Below, one piece after another: positions 13,525 to 25,094 of a stretch of 64,000 nucleotides of DNA (position 1 is the stretch's first letter; each line of letters starts with the position of its first letter). Made by a program: the position numbers and the translations under genes. The stretch is from contig NC_087386.1 in the NCBI RefSeq assembly GCF_963675165.1, positions 2,420,169 to 2,484,168 of the forward strand. Reading direction: 5' to 3'. This stretch comes from Halichondria panicea (lineage: Eukaryota; Porifera; Demospongiae; Suberitida; Halichondriidae). The notes beneath the pieces were generated by a model. It searched no databases, was not told the origin of the DNA, and saw nothing but the letters and a program-made list of their open reading frames with translations.

Positions 13525-13538
13525 ACACACACACACAT
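13486..13538. repeat. (CA)n microsatellite 3' of EDEM3, copy 1
   Basis: CA run near the EDEM3 3' end, repeated at 27,893-27,937 (copy 2) and 41,610-41,643 (copy 3). Confidence 0.95.
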
Positions 13539-14289
13539 GTGGCAGATTCTGTGTCTTTAGTAGTGCTCGGCTCGTCTGGGGTCATTCAACTGGTCAGGTG
13601 ATCAGTGCTCGTGTGGGCAGTGGGTCACGCCCTCCTTCCAGATACACAAGGCACGAATAGACGAAACCAGAACACTCACTAGGAGAAAAGTGGACAAAAC
13701 TGTATAGCTACGGTATAGCAAATTACTGAATTATTGTCCAAATTCAACATTAATTTTTTCGATCATTTGAAGGTTTATTGATTGAACAATAAATGATGTC
13801 ATACTAATTCAATGTACCATGTACTGCATGTACAAATAATAGCATAAGAAGCGTCAATTATTATTCACTGCAAATTCAAAATTAATTTTTTCGATCATTA
13901 ATTTGATAGATTATTGATTGGAGAATATGAATGATACCATACAGTACTGCATGTACATAGCATAAATTATATTAGCAACTAATAAACAAATGGTCATAAC
14001 AATTTGTCTGTTGTTTGGATAGTCTTCAAACTTGTGTCTATAGCAAACGTGAGTCTGCTTGGCAGTGACAGCCGCCGTACTGTGGCTTGTTCTTGACTGC
14101 TCTGAGTTGTGCAAGGATGACGTGACATCGGTACTGATGTGTGTAGGCCCAGAGGAACAACAGAGTGGCTACAATCAGACCAGCAAGGGGTGAGTCTGCA
14201 TTGAAACATTCATCAAGGCTGACATTTAAATAGAGACTCCTAAACAAAAATTAACAACCCACACACAAGTCAACAATTACACAGTAGTA

Positions 14290-14506
14290 CCAAGGGCGTA
14301 TAAAAGAAGAGAGGGCATGCAACTCCTATATGAGCAGAGTTCAAACGTGTGGATGTGCATGACAGTGCATGAAGTGCTAAAAATAAAAATTTCTATTTTT
14401 AGCACTTCATGCAAATGCACACATTCCTCCGCCCACGTTTGAACTCTGCTAGCTACGTGTACTGATAGTGGAGTTGCATGCCCTCTCTTCTTTTATACGC
14501 CCTTGG
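14290..14506. mobile_element. Hairpin MITE (CCAAGGGCGTATAAAAG ends), copy 1
   Basis: 217 bp with about 37-bp terminal inverted repeats beginning CCAAGGGCGTATAAAAGAAG, and a second inner inverted repeat (GCAGAGTTCAAACGTG), so nearly the whole element folds on itself. It is flanked by TAGTA on both sides. Present in copy 2 and absent from copy 3. Confidence 0.85.
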
Positions 14507-14559
14507 TAGTACACTTACAATTAATACTTAATCAAGGTATGTACAATTACTAGACTGAA

Positions 14560-14747
14560 TACCGTACAGAGGTGAGTAATTTTCGTGGGGCAAAATATTT
14601 GTGGTGTTCGTGGTTGGACCTCTAACCACGAATGAAGCGACTTTGCCTACCGTTACCTGCTCCAACCACGAAAATATTACCCACAAAATGTCTCAATATT
14701 GCTGAACAACAAATATTTTGTCCCCCGAAAATACCCGCTATACGGTA
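14560..14747. mobile_element. MITE with TACCGTATAGCGGGTA-type ends, copy 1
   Basis: Left end TACCGTACAGAGGTGAGTAA, right end (reverse complement) TACCGTATAGCGGGTATTTT. The inside has CGTGGTTGGA/TCCAACCACG inverted segments. Related ends occur at 984, 19,277, 20,225 and 35,994. Absent from copy 3. Confidence 0.75.
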
Positions 14748-15210
14748 TGACTATACCTGAATTCAAATGCAGCAGTGCTGTTGGTCCCAATAGCGGTAGT
14801 CGTGTGTGCAGTAGACAGTGGCTGGTATAGTAGAGGAATACAGAGTAGTTCCACACCACCCCCCACACGTAGAAGTGGGTGAACCACCTGCAGAGGGGAA
14901 TAAAGACCTCCTTAGACTGGGACAATGCAATTACAACAACTACAAGTCAGGACAGTCTCAGCTAGGGAGCTCACTATTGTAAATCACAATCCAGTACTTA
15001 GCTAGGTGTTACAAGCTAGACTTGTAGGGGGTTCTCATTACCAGAGGTAGACTGATACACTGTATATATTGACCCTGACTGACCTCCTTGAGTCCAGAAC
15101 CAATCCACAGTAACCAGGAGATGCCCACATGCTGCATTAGCTGATCAGCCATTATCCTCTGGCACGAGAGTGGTCGACCAGCTTCCCCGCTTTGTCACTG
15201 AGATCTGCAC

Positions 15211-15266
15211 GTGTGCGTGCGTGTGTGTGTGTGTGTGTGTGTGCGTGTGTGTGTGGGGGGGGGGGT
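15211..15266. repeat. (GT)n/(G)n microsatellite
   Basis: GT run ending in a G tract, between SRD5A3 exon 1 and SEC22. Counterparts are at 29,597-29,630 and in the two SRD5A3 repeats of copy 3 (42,585-42,616; 42,975-43,000). Confidence 0.95.
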
Positions 15267-15450
15267 GGTGAGTGTGAGAGGAAGGACATTCTGTACTATA
15301 TATAACAGTGGTAGCAACACTGAATTGAAACAGTACACACACAAGAAACTGCAAGTGCTGGTGTTGCCCAGCTGTGCATGTCCAATGCTGACACAGGAAA
15401 AAAGCATTACTTAAGTCTACAAAATATGGATGGCAGATATAAATACGTAC

Positions 15451-16317
15451 CAAACTCAATGAAGTGGTACGGTTGACTGGCGTTGTGTACATCGTTGCCA
15501 TGTTGCTCACTGAAGTCTTTGTGTAGATTCTCGAGGTAGTTAAAGGCCAGCTTGGCAGGATAGGTGGGGTCACACAGGGCGAGGTAGCATATCCCCTCCT
15601 CAAGGATGTAGCTGTGTGGGGGGTCATGTTAGTGTGTGTGCTTCAAGCTCAAAGTCATCGCCCCTCATCCACCATTAAACTGGAGTATAATATCACCAAC
15701 CAAGTTCCAACTATTCTTAGACTACATGTACACTGGTAGTTCCTTGTTAGACAATCACTATAGAGGGACCTATGTATAACACACACCACTTACAATGTGT
15801 ATGGTACAGTTAAGCAAATGCTCACAAACAAAAGGCCATCCATTGCATCAGTTTATACCATGACAGAGCACCAATCATCATACACACCATGAGGCAATAA
15901 TGACATTCACAGGAGAGTGCTTACTGGAACACCATACGACCCGGGTCACACTCGATTGAGCATCGAGGGGGGCTGACTGACGACTGCTTGCGAAATATCT
16001 GCTTGGCCTTGGGTTGGTATTCAGTATAATCCCGGCCAGACTGCAGAGGGAGAATTGCAACAATTCAGTTAATTCAAGCTGTTAAAGATAGCACACACTA
16101 CACACATATTATTCTAGCAAGGTTCTCTTTATATGTCTACAGAATCATGACTTGACAACTATTCATGTCACTGAGCTGCATACAGTACAGTGTCCTGATG
16201 GGACCAATGCAGACTGTACTGTATTATCTACTGTAGTTCCTCTACCTCTTCATTGACAATGGATGTGGACATAGGTAGTCCATCACTGGCTCTGGCAATT
16301 AGTGTCAGGTGGGCCAT
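15451..16317 (-). pseudogene. SEC22B: SEC22-type SNARE, longin domain only, copy 1
   Basis: SEC22 is an R-SNARE of ER-Golgi traffic with an N-terminal longin domain, a SNARE helix and a C-terminal membrane anchor. Minus-strand exons 16246-16317 (MAHLTLIARASDGLP), 15925-16040 ([17 protein letters not shown]) and 15451-15611 (ILEEGICYLALCDPTYPAKL to PYHFIEF) join in phase and cover about 116 residues of longin domain. The next exon, expected to continue with the segment leading into the SNARE helix, is absent; SRD5A3 sequence follows instead. As it stands, no SNARE motif or membrane anchor is encoded. Confidence 0.8.
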
Positions 16318-16529
16318 TGTTCCTGAGCTCTTCTTTCTTCAGTGCTTCTTCTTCTGATACGTACAGTACTGCTTTATGTATGTTCTGTGCTCTATTTGGA
16401 ACAATAATTATGTGTCCTTTGAACCCTTTCTTTATTGAACAATGTGTGGGTGTTGCTACAAGCCCCTCCCCCTCATGCCTCTAGCCACCCACAAAGAAAT
16501 ATAAGGGGCGTTCCAGACCTTCTCTTGAA
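16318..16529. promoter_or_regulatory. Divergent promoter between SEC22 (-) and P-loop gene B (+)
   Basis: Only 212 bp separates the SEC22 start codon (16317, minus) from the P-loop gene start (16530, plus), so the two must share a control region. The arrangement recurs at 30,687-30,893. I see no convincing TATA box next to either start. Confidence 0.55.
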
Positions 16530-19500
16530 ATGGCTGAATCTACAACACTGAATGCTGCTAGTTCCCCACAGTTGATGGAGGATGGGCTCACTGATATGGA
16601 AAGGGTATAATAATTTATTCACATGATAGATAGATACTCAATGATCAGTGCATTCTCCTAGTGCCTAGATGTACTTGTTGACCACCCATAAACACACTTG
16701 GCATCATTCATTCATCACAGTATAGTGCCTACACTCTACCCTGTCAGTGTGAGGTGTTTTATCTCATGTTGTTCTCTCCACATGTACCACTCTCTCTGGA
16801 TGGACAACAGTGGAGGATTGAGGTACGTTGTGTGCAATCACATTCTACCAAGCTGACATGCTTGTGCTCTGAGCACTTGTTGTTAGGAGGTAGACAGTGT
16901 AAAGAAGAGCACATACGGATAACTGAATGTGATACTATTCCTTAATTGAGACAAGTAGATCTACTCGTAGTAGTACCTGAAAGTATGCATGGTTAATCAA
17001 GTGTTTCAGTCTGTATGTTTGGCTGTCCACAATTGTTTCCCCTCCCCTGTGTCATGCATCACCAGTGTACTGTATCACTGTACTAATGTTCTCTTCCTTC
17101 CATTTCATGCATCTCCACCTCACCTTTGACTGACCCTCTGAAACAACAGCGTGTAAGTTGGTGTGTGTGTGTTGTCAGAGTATTTAGTGTCTGTTGCATA
17201 TTCTGTGATGTTTCTACTTCCCCATTATTACTCTTGTGTGTGTGCAGTGCCATAGTGTTATATAGGGAAATATTTAGTATGATCACATTCAACCTCGTAA
17301 TCATTCATTTACTATCTTCCCACGTGTTTGCCCTGTGGACTCTCCCTCTCTGGATCAACAGTATGTAAGTTGTGTTTGCACGTGCACACTCATTTTAATG
17401 GTTACTAGGAACTCGTAAATTATCTTTGTCTCTTTCCATATTGCCAACTTGGTATTAGCCGAGGCCCACACAACTTATTAGGTTGTAGTTTTAATATTCG
17501 TAGAATATACACCTAAGTTCATTAGTTGGTACGTACATTATCGTGTTTGTCTCTTCCCATGCACACACTCATTCCTATGTTGGACCACACACTGATTTGG
17601 ACTATTGTAGGAGGTGAGCTTCTTACGAGTACTCAATGTCCACACACTAAAATGGTTCAGCTGCAATGTGTACGGATGTACTGGTTACCTAGCATCATTA
17701 GCGTGTGTCCCTTGTCCTCTAGAGCTGACCCTCTCCCTCGTATAGGGTAGACCACGGCTTTAAACTTGTTCAATTCGTAATCCCATTTTACGGGCACAAG
17801 TTCGAAATACCACCATTGTGTACATTGTGTACATGTAAATTTGTGTTTATGTAAATTCCCCAACCAATTAAGTGCCTACTGAACCTAAAACTTGTTGCCT
17901 ATTTCTCAATATTTCCCCAACTTTTTTATTTCTTAGCTTTTCTATGCCAGGTCTAGCCACTTGTTGCTATGTGTAGTCAGTCCCATACACACCAGCGTTC
18001 AACTGATCTGATGTCTTGTATGTGTGTTAAGATTAAATCTCTCCCTCACATGTACCATTTGATGTGTCTCAGCGTGGAATTGAGGTATGTTGTGATTGTG
18101 TGTGTGTCTCATGAAGTGCAGGTGTTGTATTGTACGACAAACAAAATCATACGTATCAAAGTTGTACATGTAAGATGCTTTTGTTGTACCGTTTACCGTC
18201 CCTTCCACTGACCCACCCACTGACCCTTCCATTATCTGCTATTGCTAGTACCGAGTACCTGTGTGTGTACTAGCCAGTGTGTGTACTACCAATGTTCATA
18301 TCAGTCTCTCCTCACATGTACCCTCTGTGGACTGTTACTCAACAACAGATCGTGAGTTTATTGCATGTACATATAATGGCGTACTAGGCTGACTTGTATA
18401 CATGTACTACTGCATGAAGGCAGAAAGAATAACTTGCGTGACTTTATTTAGGATTAGTACGTACTGAAAGTTTCATGCTGTACAGACGTGTACTTGCAAT
18501 AATTGATGTATACATGTGTGAATGCATTTGTGTATTTGAACATGTTCATTTCTCTACATGTCCGTGTCCTACTGCTTGTTAATGTGACTACTGCTAATGA
18601 TTACTGGAACAACAGTGGGTAAGTTACAGTATGCAGACATGTATGAATGCACTCACTGCTCCTACCATCATCCCCCTCTCTCTGTTTCCATGTGTGTCTC
18701 ACGCTGGTGTCTCATTGGACTAAACAGAAGGTGAGCGGGACACTGCACTGACTTGTGACTGTACTTGTGTCAGTAATGTTTGAGTTGCATGAGTACATGT
18801 GTATTGGCATTCATAGTGTACAGGTTTGTGATTATATTCTTTTCTCTCTCCCTACATTTCCATGGTTACTGAATATCTGGAACGATAGAAAGTGAGTCAA
18901 ACAATGTTGGCAAACATACCGTACACCTCATATGCATTCAGTTTGTAATAGTCTCATATCCTTACCTGACTCTAGTAGCTATACTGGTTGCTCCTATAGA
19001 CAACTCATAATGTGTGACCACAAACACACAGTCTAACCCACTCTTGTCTTGTTAACCTTGTCCAGGATAAGGCTGAGGAGGAGAGTAAACTGAAGCGTCA
19101 TGAGACGGTGAGTGTTGACAGTTGCACTTACTACTTTCGTGGTAAGAGTGGTACACGTAGTCTAGCAGAACGACAATGTGTGTACATGTACTGTCCATTG
19201 TATGATGAATGGTTGCTTTTTGTCTACCTTTGTGTATGTTTTATAAGTCCACTTTTACTGTTTAACTGTGTGAGGTTATACCGTATAGCGGGTAAATATA
19301 ATATTATGATATGCTCGTCAAATATATTTAGGTTGGTGGTTGCTGATTTGTACATTTGTATCAGCTGCATGTTTTATTTGTGGAATGTTCATTCAGTCGT
19401 ATATAAGTTCTTTACTCCCCCAGAAAAGAGCTGCCCTCCAACAGAGACTGTCTGGTGACATCACTGACCAGGACCGGAGACAACTGCAGGGAGAGCTGGA

Positions 19501-22500
19501 GGAGGTGGAGGGGGAGATCAAGAAGTGTGTCTCAGGGATACAAGTGTGTGAGGAGAGTATACATCGCATTTATAAGTTGATTGCTGAGACACGAGGAGAA
19601 GTAGAGGAGAGGCAGAGAAAGGAAGGTGAGGGGAGCAAGGAACTTTATAGTACAGTGAGTGTTGATGCTCATAGTTGCAATCACTCGTACCTGTAGCAAC
19701 TTACATGTAGTGTGTTATTAGTAGACTGTACCTACAGCTGTTGTGAGGTCCTCATACTTTATATAATCGTGTTATTGCAAAAGCGTTGGCTCCACCCACA
19801 ACATTTTCGTTCGCCTATCACATGTGTTGTGTTGCTAGGCAACTGCCCCTGATTGTGCACACTACAGTGTACTAGAGCATTGTTCCTGTTACTACTCTAC
19901 ACACTGTGGTGGTATGGATATGGTTTATTGGAATACCAACTTTCAATGATTTGGGTTCGTGACGTTGTACTGTGTTACTTAATTATGACATCATCATGTT
20001 AATTCAAGCATAGCACACTCCTGTAGTGATCAGCCACATCATTATTACCCAGTACATGTATTCCCTGTCATTGGTGGGTCACCCACTTAGCAAGCTTTAA
20101 AGGTTTACGATTTAAAGGTGGTTTATGTTCAGCTGCTTCATGTCCTTCATTTCCACTGGCACTTCATTGGCTTCTTACGTATACGCACAGCTGCTGTGTC
20201 CAGTTAGATCCATTTTAAAGCAGTTACCGTATATACCGCGAAATTTTCGAGGGGCTATATTTTCGCTGATTTCATGGGTTAGCAATCCACGAAAATTGTT
20301 CTAATTATCTGCTATAACATGCAAAGATTAAAGGCATGGCTTGTGGTAAGCGGTCAACCCACAAACATTGTGCAACGAAATGCTTTAGAGGCCATTCCAC
20401 GAAATATAAGTGCCTCGAAAATTTCTCACTATAAGGTATTATGTACATGTATATACCATACGTATGTAATCATGTTCTTATCAACTATTTGCTCCACCCA
20501 CCACCTTTTTAAGCTTGCGTTGCTAGGCAACTGACTGTATTGTACAGTTTAGGCAGACTAGCAATCATTTTATGAGCCCGAGGGCGAGTTGCATAAAACA
20601 TGATGCTATTGTTATGTGTTTTATACCTCACCAAATTATGCTTTGAGGCGACGTGATCGGACTGTATGACTTTTATACATACTTGTTGCCTTTATATTGT
20701 TTACAGGTTTTCCAGACCTCAATGTAATGTTCATTCCATTGTTCATTCCCCCACCCACTCACAACCACCATCCTTTTAATTATGTGTTTTGCTTCATATC
20801 CATTGGGTTGTGGGGCGTACCCTCTACTGTGCTTACTACATGTGTACTTAATAGTGACATCCATGAATGCAAGCATAGCACATTCCTGCATGTAATGATC
20901 GGTTTAATCACATGCATCATAATTATGGTGACATCATAATAATAGTCCATCTTGTCACCCAGCTCTGAAGTATTGCATAGTTAACATTCCTAACACCACA
21001 TACACACGTCTTGTTTAGAATCAGCGAAGCGGTTGTTTGATGAGGCGATGAAGCACGGACACGTCTTGGTCAACGTTGTCAACATGCTTGTGTTTGGACC
21101 GGCGGGAACAGGGAAGACCAACCTCAAGCACCTGCTAACTGACAAACCCCCTCCACTACTGCGAGACAGCACTCCTTGTATGGAAAAGCCAGTACGTATT
21201 CGACCCGTGTCCAACACAAAATTCAAGTCAACTGGAAGAGGCTGGGAAGAGATGTCTCAGCCAAAGTTGCGCAAGCTACTTGCTCAAATCATCGCTAAAT
21301 TACCAAAAGAAAGCGCCGATCCATCCACGGCATCAAGGGTTGCCGAGAGCTTGAAGAAGATGACCACAACCAAGCTAATTTCTGATTCCGATGAGCAAAT
21401 TTCTGATTCCATTTCGAGCCCATCGACGAACGATTCCGATGAACTTTCTGGCTCTACAAGAATGTTGGACGAAGCCATCGATGAAGTGATAGCGAGTGTA
21501 GTGAGTGGTGTGGCAGAAGAGCTGAAGCCAGCCACACAGGGAACTGACCAACTGTCGAGCAGTGACCAGCAAGATGGAGAACTGTTTGATTCCAACTGGG
21601 TGTACGTTACCGACTGCGGCGGCCAGCCGCAATTCCACGACATCAGCCCTCTCTTCATCAAGCACATTTCGGTGGCGTTGATAGTCCTGCGTTTGATTGA
21701 CGAACTCTCCAGTTTCCCTTCTGACGAGTACTACAAGGATGGGCAGCTTGTTGGTAGTCCTCATGCATCTCACATGACCCTCGGGGAGACACTTCAGAGT
21801 CTCATTCGATCCATTGAGTCCCATACCTCACAAGATAAGAAGCCGAAGATGATCTTTGTGGGCACATTCTTTGATCAGCTGAAGAGCTCGAATACACTTA
21901 TCGAGAGGAATAAAGAGATTCTCGACATGCTGCCACCCGATATCAAGAAGCTATTGGTGTACGAAAATCTTGGATTGAACAATCTGATTTTTGGTCTCAA
22001 CACAATCAGCCGAGAAGATAATTCACTGGCCACTGCCAATAGGATTAGAATTGCTATTGAGCGCTCTATTCCGCTACAAGTCAAAATGCCCATCTGGTGG
22101 TCCTTCTTGGATTCACTTCTCCAGAGTTTATCTGCCAGTCTCGACCGAGGTGTACTAAGCATTAAAGAATGTCTCCAATTAGCCACTCGATTTGGTTATT
22201 TGCTCAAAGATCTTGAAGCTGCTCTGGTCTTCTTTGACAGCGTGTGTATAGCGCACTACTATCCCTCCATTCTCCCCAACACAGTGTTTGTGGATGCCCA
22301 GATTCCACTAGACAAGATCACCGAGCTCTCACAGCACGCCATCTCTCTGAGGAATGCTCACTCTACTGTTAGCCTAGGAGGGACAGACGCCGAATGGAAG
22401 AGATTTCGAGACGAGGGCATAATCACTTTAAAGTTTCTACGATTCTTTAAGAAGCATTACATTGAAGGCATCTTTTCTCCAGAAGATATGCTGTTGATCA

Positions 22501-24579
22501 TGAAAGATCTTCTTGTGATTGCTCCCATTTCACTAGTGGAAGCCACTTCCCACCAAGCCGAGTTCTTCATGCCATCTCTACTCACATCGATCCAACTTGC
22601 TGAGCTAGACAAGATTCGTTCCTCCTTCACGATATCACCCTTCGCTATCTACTTTCGTAGTGGGTGTATTCGCTCTGGAGTCTTTTGCTGTCTAGTTGTG
22701 GACGTGATCAAGAGGCTGAGCTGGAAAATTTTGCTCCCCTCAGGGAAACCAATCTGTTTCGCTAAAAATTGTATCCAGCTAAGAATTCCCAAGCACCCGT
22801 ATACCGTGGCTCTGATCGACTCTTTCTCGTATATCGAAGTGTACATTGACGTCCCTTTTCCTTTACGCAATGAAATATGCCCTACGATTCGCAACGAAAT
22901 TTTAAGCAGCATTAAATTGTCCTGTCAAGCGTTGCATTACAACAACGACACACCCGAGACAGGCATCTTTTGCCCATGCAAGAAGAGCACTGGAAGCAAA
23001 TTGCACCTTGCAGATGTGAGTGAACGGAAGGACTATTGGATATGCTCCCAGGAGGCACGTGTGTATGGGAAGCTCAGTGACGAACATAGAATCTGGCTGG
23101 ACAATAGCGAAGGTTCAGGTGAGTATAATAATTATATAGTGTTCAGTAATATTGACATTTATGTTTCTCTATGTTAGGTGAACCATCCTCTGTTACGAGA
23201 TATGTCACTGAAGGAACGAGTGATCAGCTGCAATACCCCGGTAATTACGTAACAGTATATGTAAACATTTGCATGGATTTACTTGATGTAGGAGATATGT
23301 GCACTACCTTGTATCTTTTAGTCGCTCGTAGTGTTGTTTGCCCTTGTACCTAAGTAGACAGGTTACTTGATTAGCACATTATTTTTGTGTAAAATTTGTA
23401 TCTAATAGACTCTTGTGTTATCCCCCTCAGGCCCATCGTCCCCTATAGTGGAACCTGCGCGTAAGAAGATGAGAATGACTGATCAACATACCAGTAAGGA
23501 AGTGCCATTTGATTGATAAGTTATTTTACTTGATCACTAATATTGTAATCTTTTTCGCAGTAATAATTATTTTACTGTGTAGTAATAATTATGTAATTCT
23601 TATTCGTGTTTTTCAGGTGAATTGTCCTCTGTTACAGTAATGGAAGATGTGTGTAAGAAGACTGGAGTGAGGGACCAACAACTAGATCAAGAAATCCCTG
23701 AGAGTGACATCATTCTAATCGCGGAGAAATTTCCACACCTGCTGAGCGTGCACAAGGTAGGCAGTACTCTTATTCATATACTGTACGTACTTACATAATT
23801 ATCATTTTTACATTTGGTAAGGGATTGAGCATATTGTTCACCCGAACCCCTCAATTGTATATATTCCCTTTTGAGTTTCCCCTAGAAGGTATTTACAAGG
23901 GGCAACCCTCACCAAATGAAACCCTGGTTGATCGTTGCTTTTGTACAGGCTTTGACAATTGACGATCTGCAACATGTTTACGAGAAACTACACACTGCAC
24001 ATGAAAGTGCCAGCCCTCACTGGTTCAATCTGGGATTGGCTCTAGGTCTCCATCATTCTGTTCTTGCCATCATCAAGATCCAAAATCATAACGAGTGTGT
24101 GTCATGCTTGCGTGACATGTTGGTTAAGGTCCTAAGTACGCAACATGTAACATGGAGTCTCCTGTCAGACGCTCTCAAAAAGCCCACAGTGGATCTCATC
24201 AATTTGGCTGATAGCATCACAGGTAACTTTCAATGTTTGCGTATTTTTTGATTAGCCTGGCTGCATGTGGGTCATTTTTAGTGCTTGTTATAGACTATCA
24301 TTATCTTAGCTTTTTTCTTTGCATTCAGCCACAACTCCTAACCTGCTCGATCGACTCAACCTCACCCCAGCTGACCTTGGTGATGTAACTGATGTCACAC
24401 GTCGTTATGGCAATCAAGCTGGAGTGGCTCATGCATTGGGAGCGTGGCAAAGTGTGAATCCTTCCAGAGCTACCTTCAGGGCCTTGGTAGAAATTGCCAT
24501 AGGACTGAGAAGAGGAGACACTGCTACAGACATTTGTAGATTCATTGTAGAGAATACGAGTGGAACTGACCGAAACTGA
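16530..24579 (+). CDS. P-loop GTPase (ROC/COR-like) with two death domains, gene B (complete)
   Basis: Complete paralog of gene A; predicted exons sum to 3,255 nt (1,084 residues). Start ATG 16530 lies in exon 16530-16604. Then come 16811-16822, 17150-17152, 17362-17364, 17611-17613, 18073-18084, 18349-18351, 18616-18618, 18728-18730, 18889-18891, 19066-19107, 19424-19625, 21019-23118, 23178-23240, 23431-23493, 23617-23756, 23949-24222 and 24329-24579. Every exon from the first to 19066-19107 starts and ends in phase 0. The GTPase core has GPAGTGKTN, DCGGQ and GTFFDQL. Only two short linker exons separate it from exon 23617, against four in gene A. The gene shares a divergent promoter with SEC22 upstream. 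Micro-exon usage needs RNA evidence; the exons from 19,066 onward are well supported. Confidence 0.82.
20225..20438. mobile_element. MITE-like insertion, copy 2 only
   Basis: Ends TACCGTATATACCGCGAAAT and, reversed, TACCTTATAGTGAGAAATTT, with CGAAAATTT-type inner repeats. The matching intron of gene A (near 2,260) lacks it. Confidence 0.65.
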
Positions 24580-24670
24580 TTTTATACATAACGTTTTTGT
24601 CTGCAATGCTTTGCTTTTCTGCACATTTTTGGTAGTCTCTGTGAGAAGTTGAACTGAGCATGTGCAGTAT

Positions 24671-24764
24671 TAGCCTCGATCCCAGGCCGAGTTTTCTCTA
24701 ACAACTAGTTGTTTGCCTAACCGTTATAAAAGCGAAAACTCTGCCTGGGATGGAGGCGCCCACA
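24671..24764. mobile_element. Fold-back MITE downstream of P-loop gene B
   Basis: Begins TAGCCTCGATCCCAGGCCGA, has GCCTAACCGTTATAAAAGCG inside and ends GCCTGGGATGGAGGC. A diverged member of the 46,040 family. The matching spot after gene A (6,982) holds a shorter member with a different inside. Confidence 0.7.
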
Positions 24765-24963
24765 CATTGAAAAAGCCGTCATCACACCGCTAAGGTCAAA
24801 GTGCAGTTAGTAGAATTAAAAGAATAATCATGTCTTGAAATATTGAAATCCCTTCAAGACAAAGAGACTCTGTGCTTTGTTTATCTTTCCTCCTACTATG
24901 AACAGGTTATAGCTGACAGGGTGAGTTGCAATATGCAAGGGGCCTTCCAGACCTTCTCTTGAA

Positions 24964-25044
24964 ATGGCTGAATGCATGAATTCACCTCATAGAATGACTA
25001 GATCTTTCATGGACTCACTTCTGGCATTCTGGCCTGGTCTACAG

Positions 25045-25094
<50 letters not shown>

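Larger units (their letters stand above)
14038..15152 (-). pseudogene. SRD5A3: Polyprenol reductase (SRD5A3-like) fragment, copy 1
   Basis: SRD5A3 reduces polyprenol to dolichol in the ER membrane for N-glycosylation. Minus-strand exons: 15084-15152 (start MADQLMQHV), 14757-14916 (contains CRWFTHFYVWG, resembling the family SHFYI..WN segment) and 14038-14239 (contains YTHQYRCHVILAQLR, the conserved HQYKCHVIL motif). Copy 3 shows that exon 1 originally ran on through LPSFTRDVYKYGK; copy 1 lost 124 nt of it. The exon between 14757 and 14239 and the C-terminal catalytic part (the FGDWFEYVSSP region of the family) were not found, and the last exon ends early at TAG. Confidence 0.7.
1..18298. repeat. 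Segmental duplication, copy 1
   Basis: First copy of a multi-gene tandem repeat. Position 51 pairs with 18,349, giving a period of about 18.3 kb; position 16,530 pairs with 30,894. Introns and intergenic DNA match copy 2 almost base for base. Order is P-loop/death gene (+), EDEM3-like (+), SRD5A3-like (-), SEC22-like (-), then the start of the next P-loop gene. It differs from copy 2 by a transposon at 1,623-1,929 and by keeping the EDEM3 5' exons and PA-domain exons. The segment at about 17,900-18,298, which carries one 12-nt exon, has no partner in copy 2 because copy 2 is cut off there. Confidence 0.9.

Noticed and set aside
15145-15627. Minus-strand ORF with TRPVDRTTSLSL and poly-HT
   Set aside because: Out-of-frame reading of SEC22 exon 3 that runs on through a (GT)n tract.
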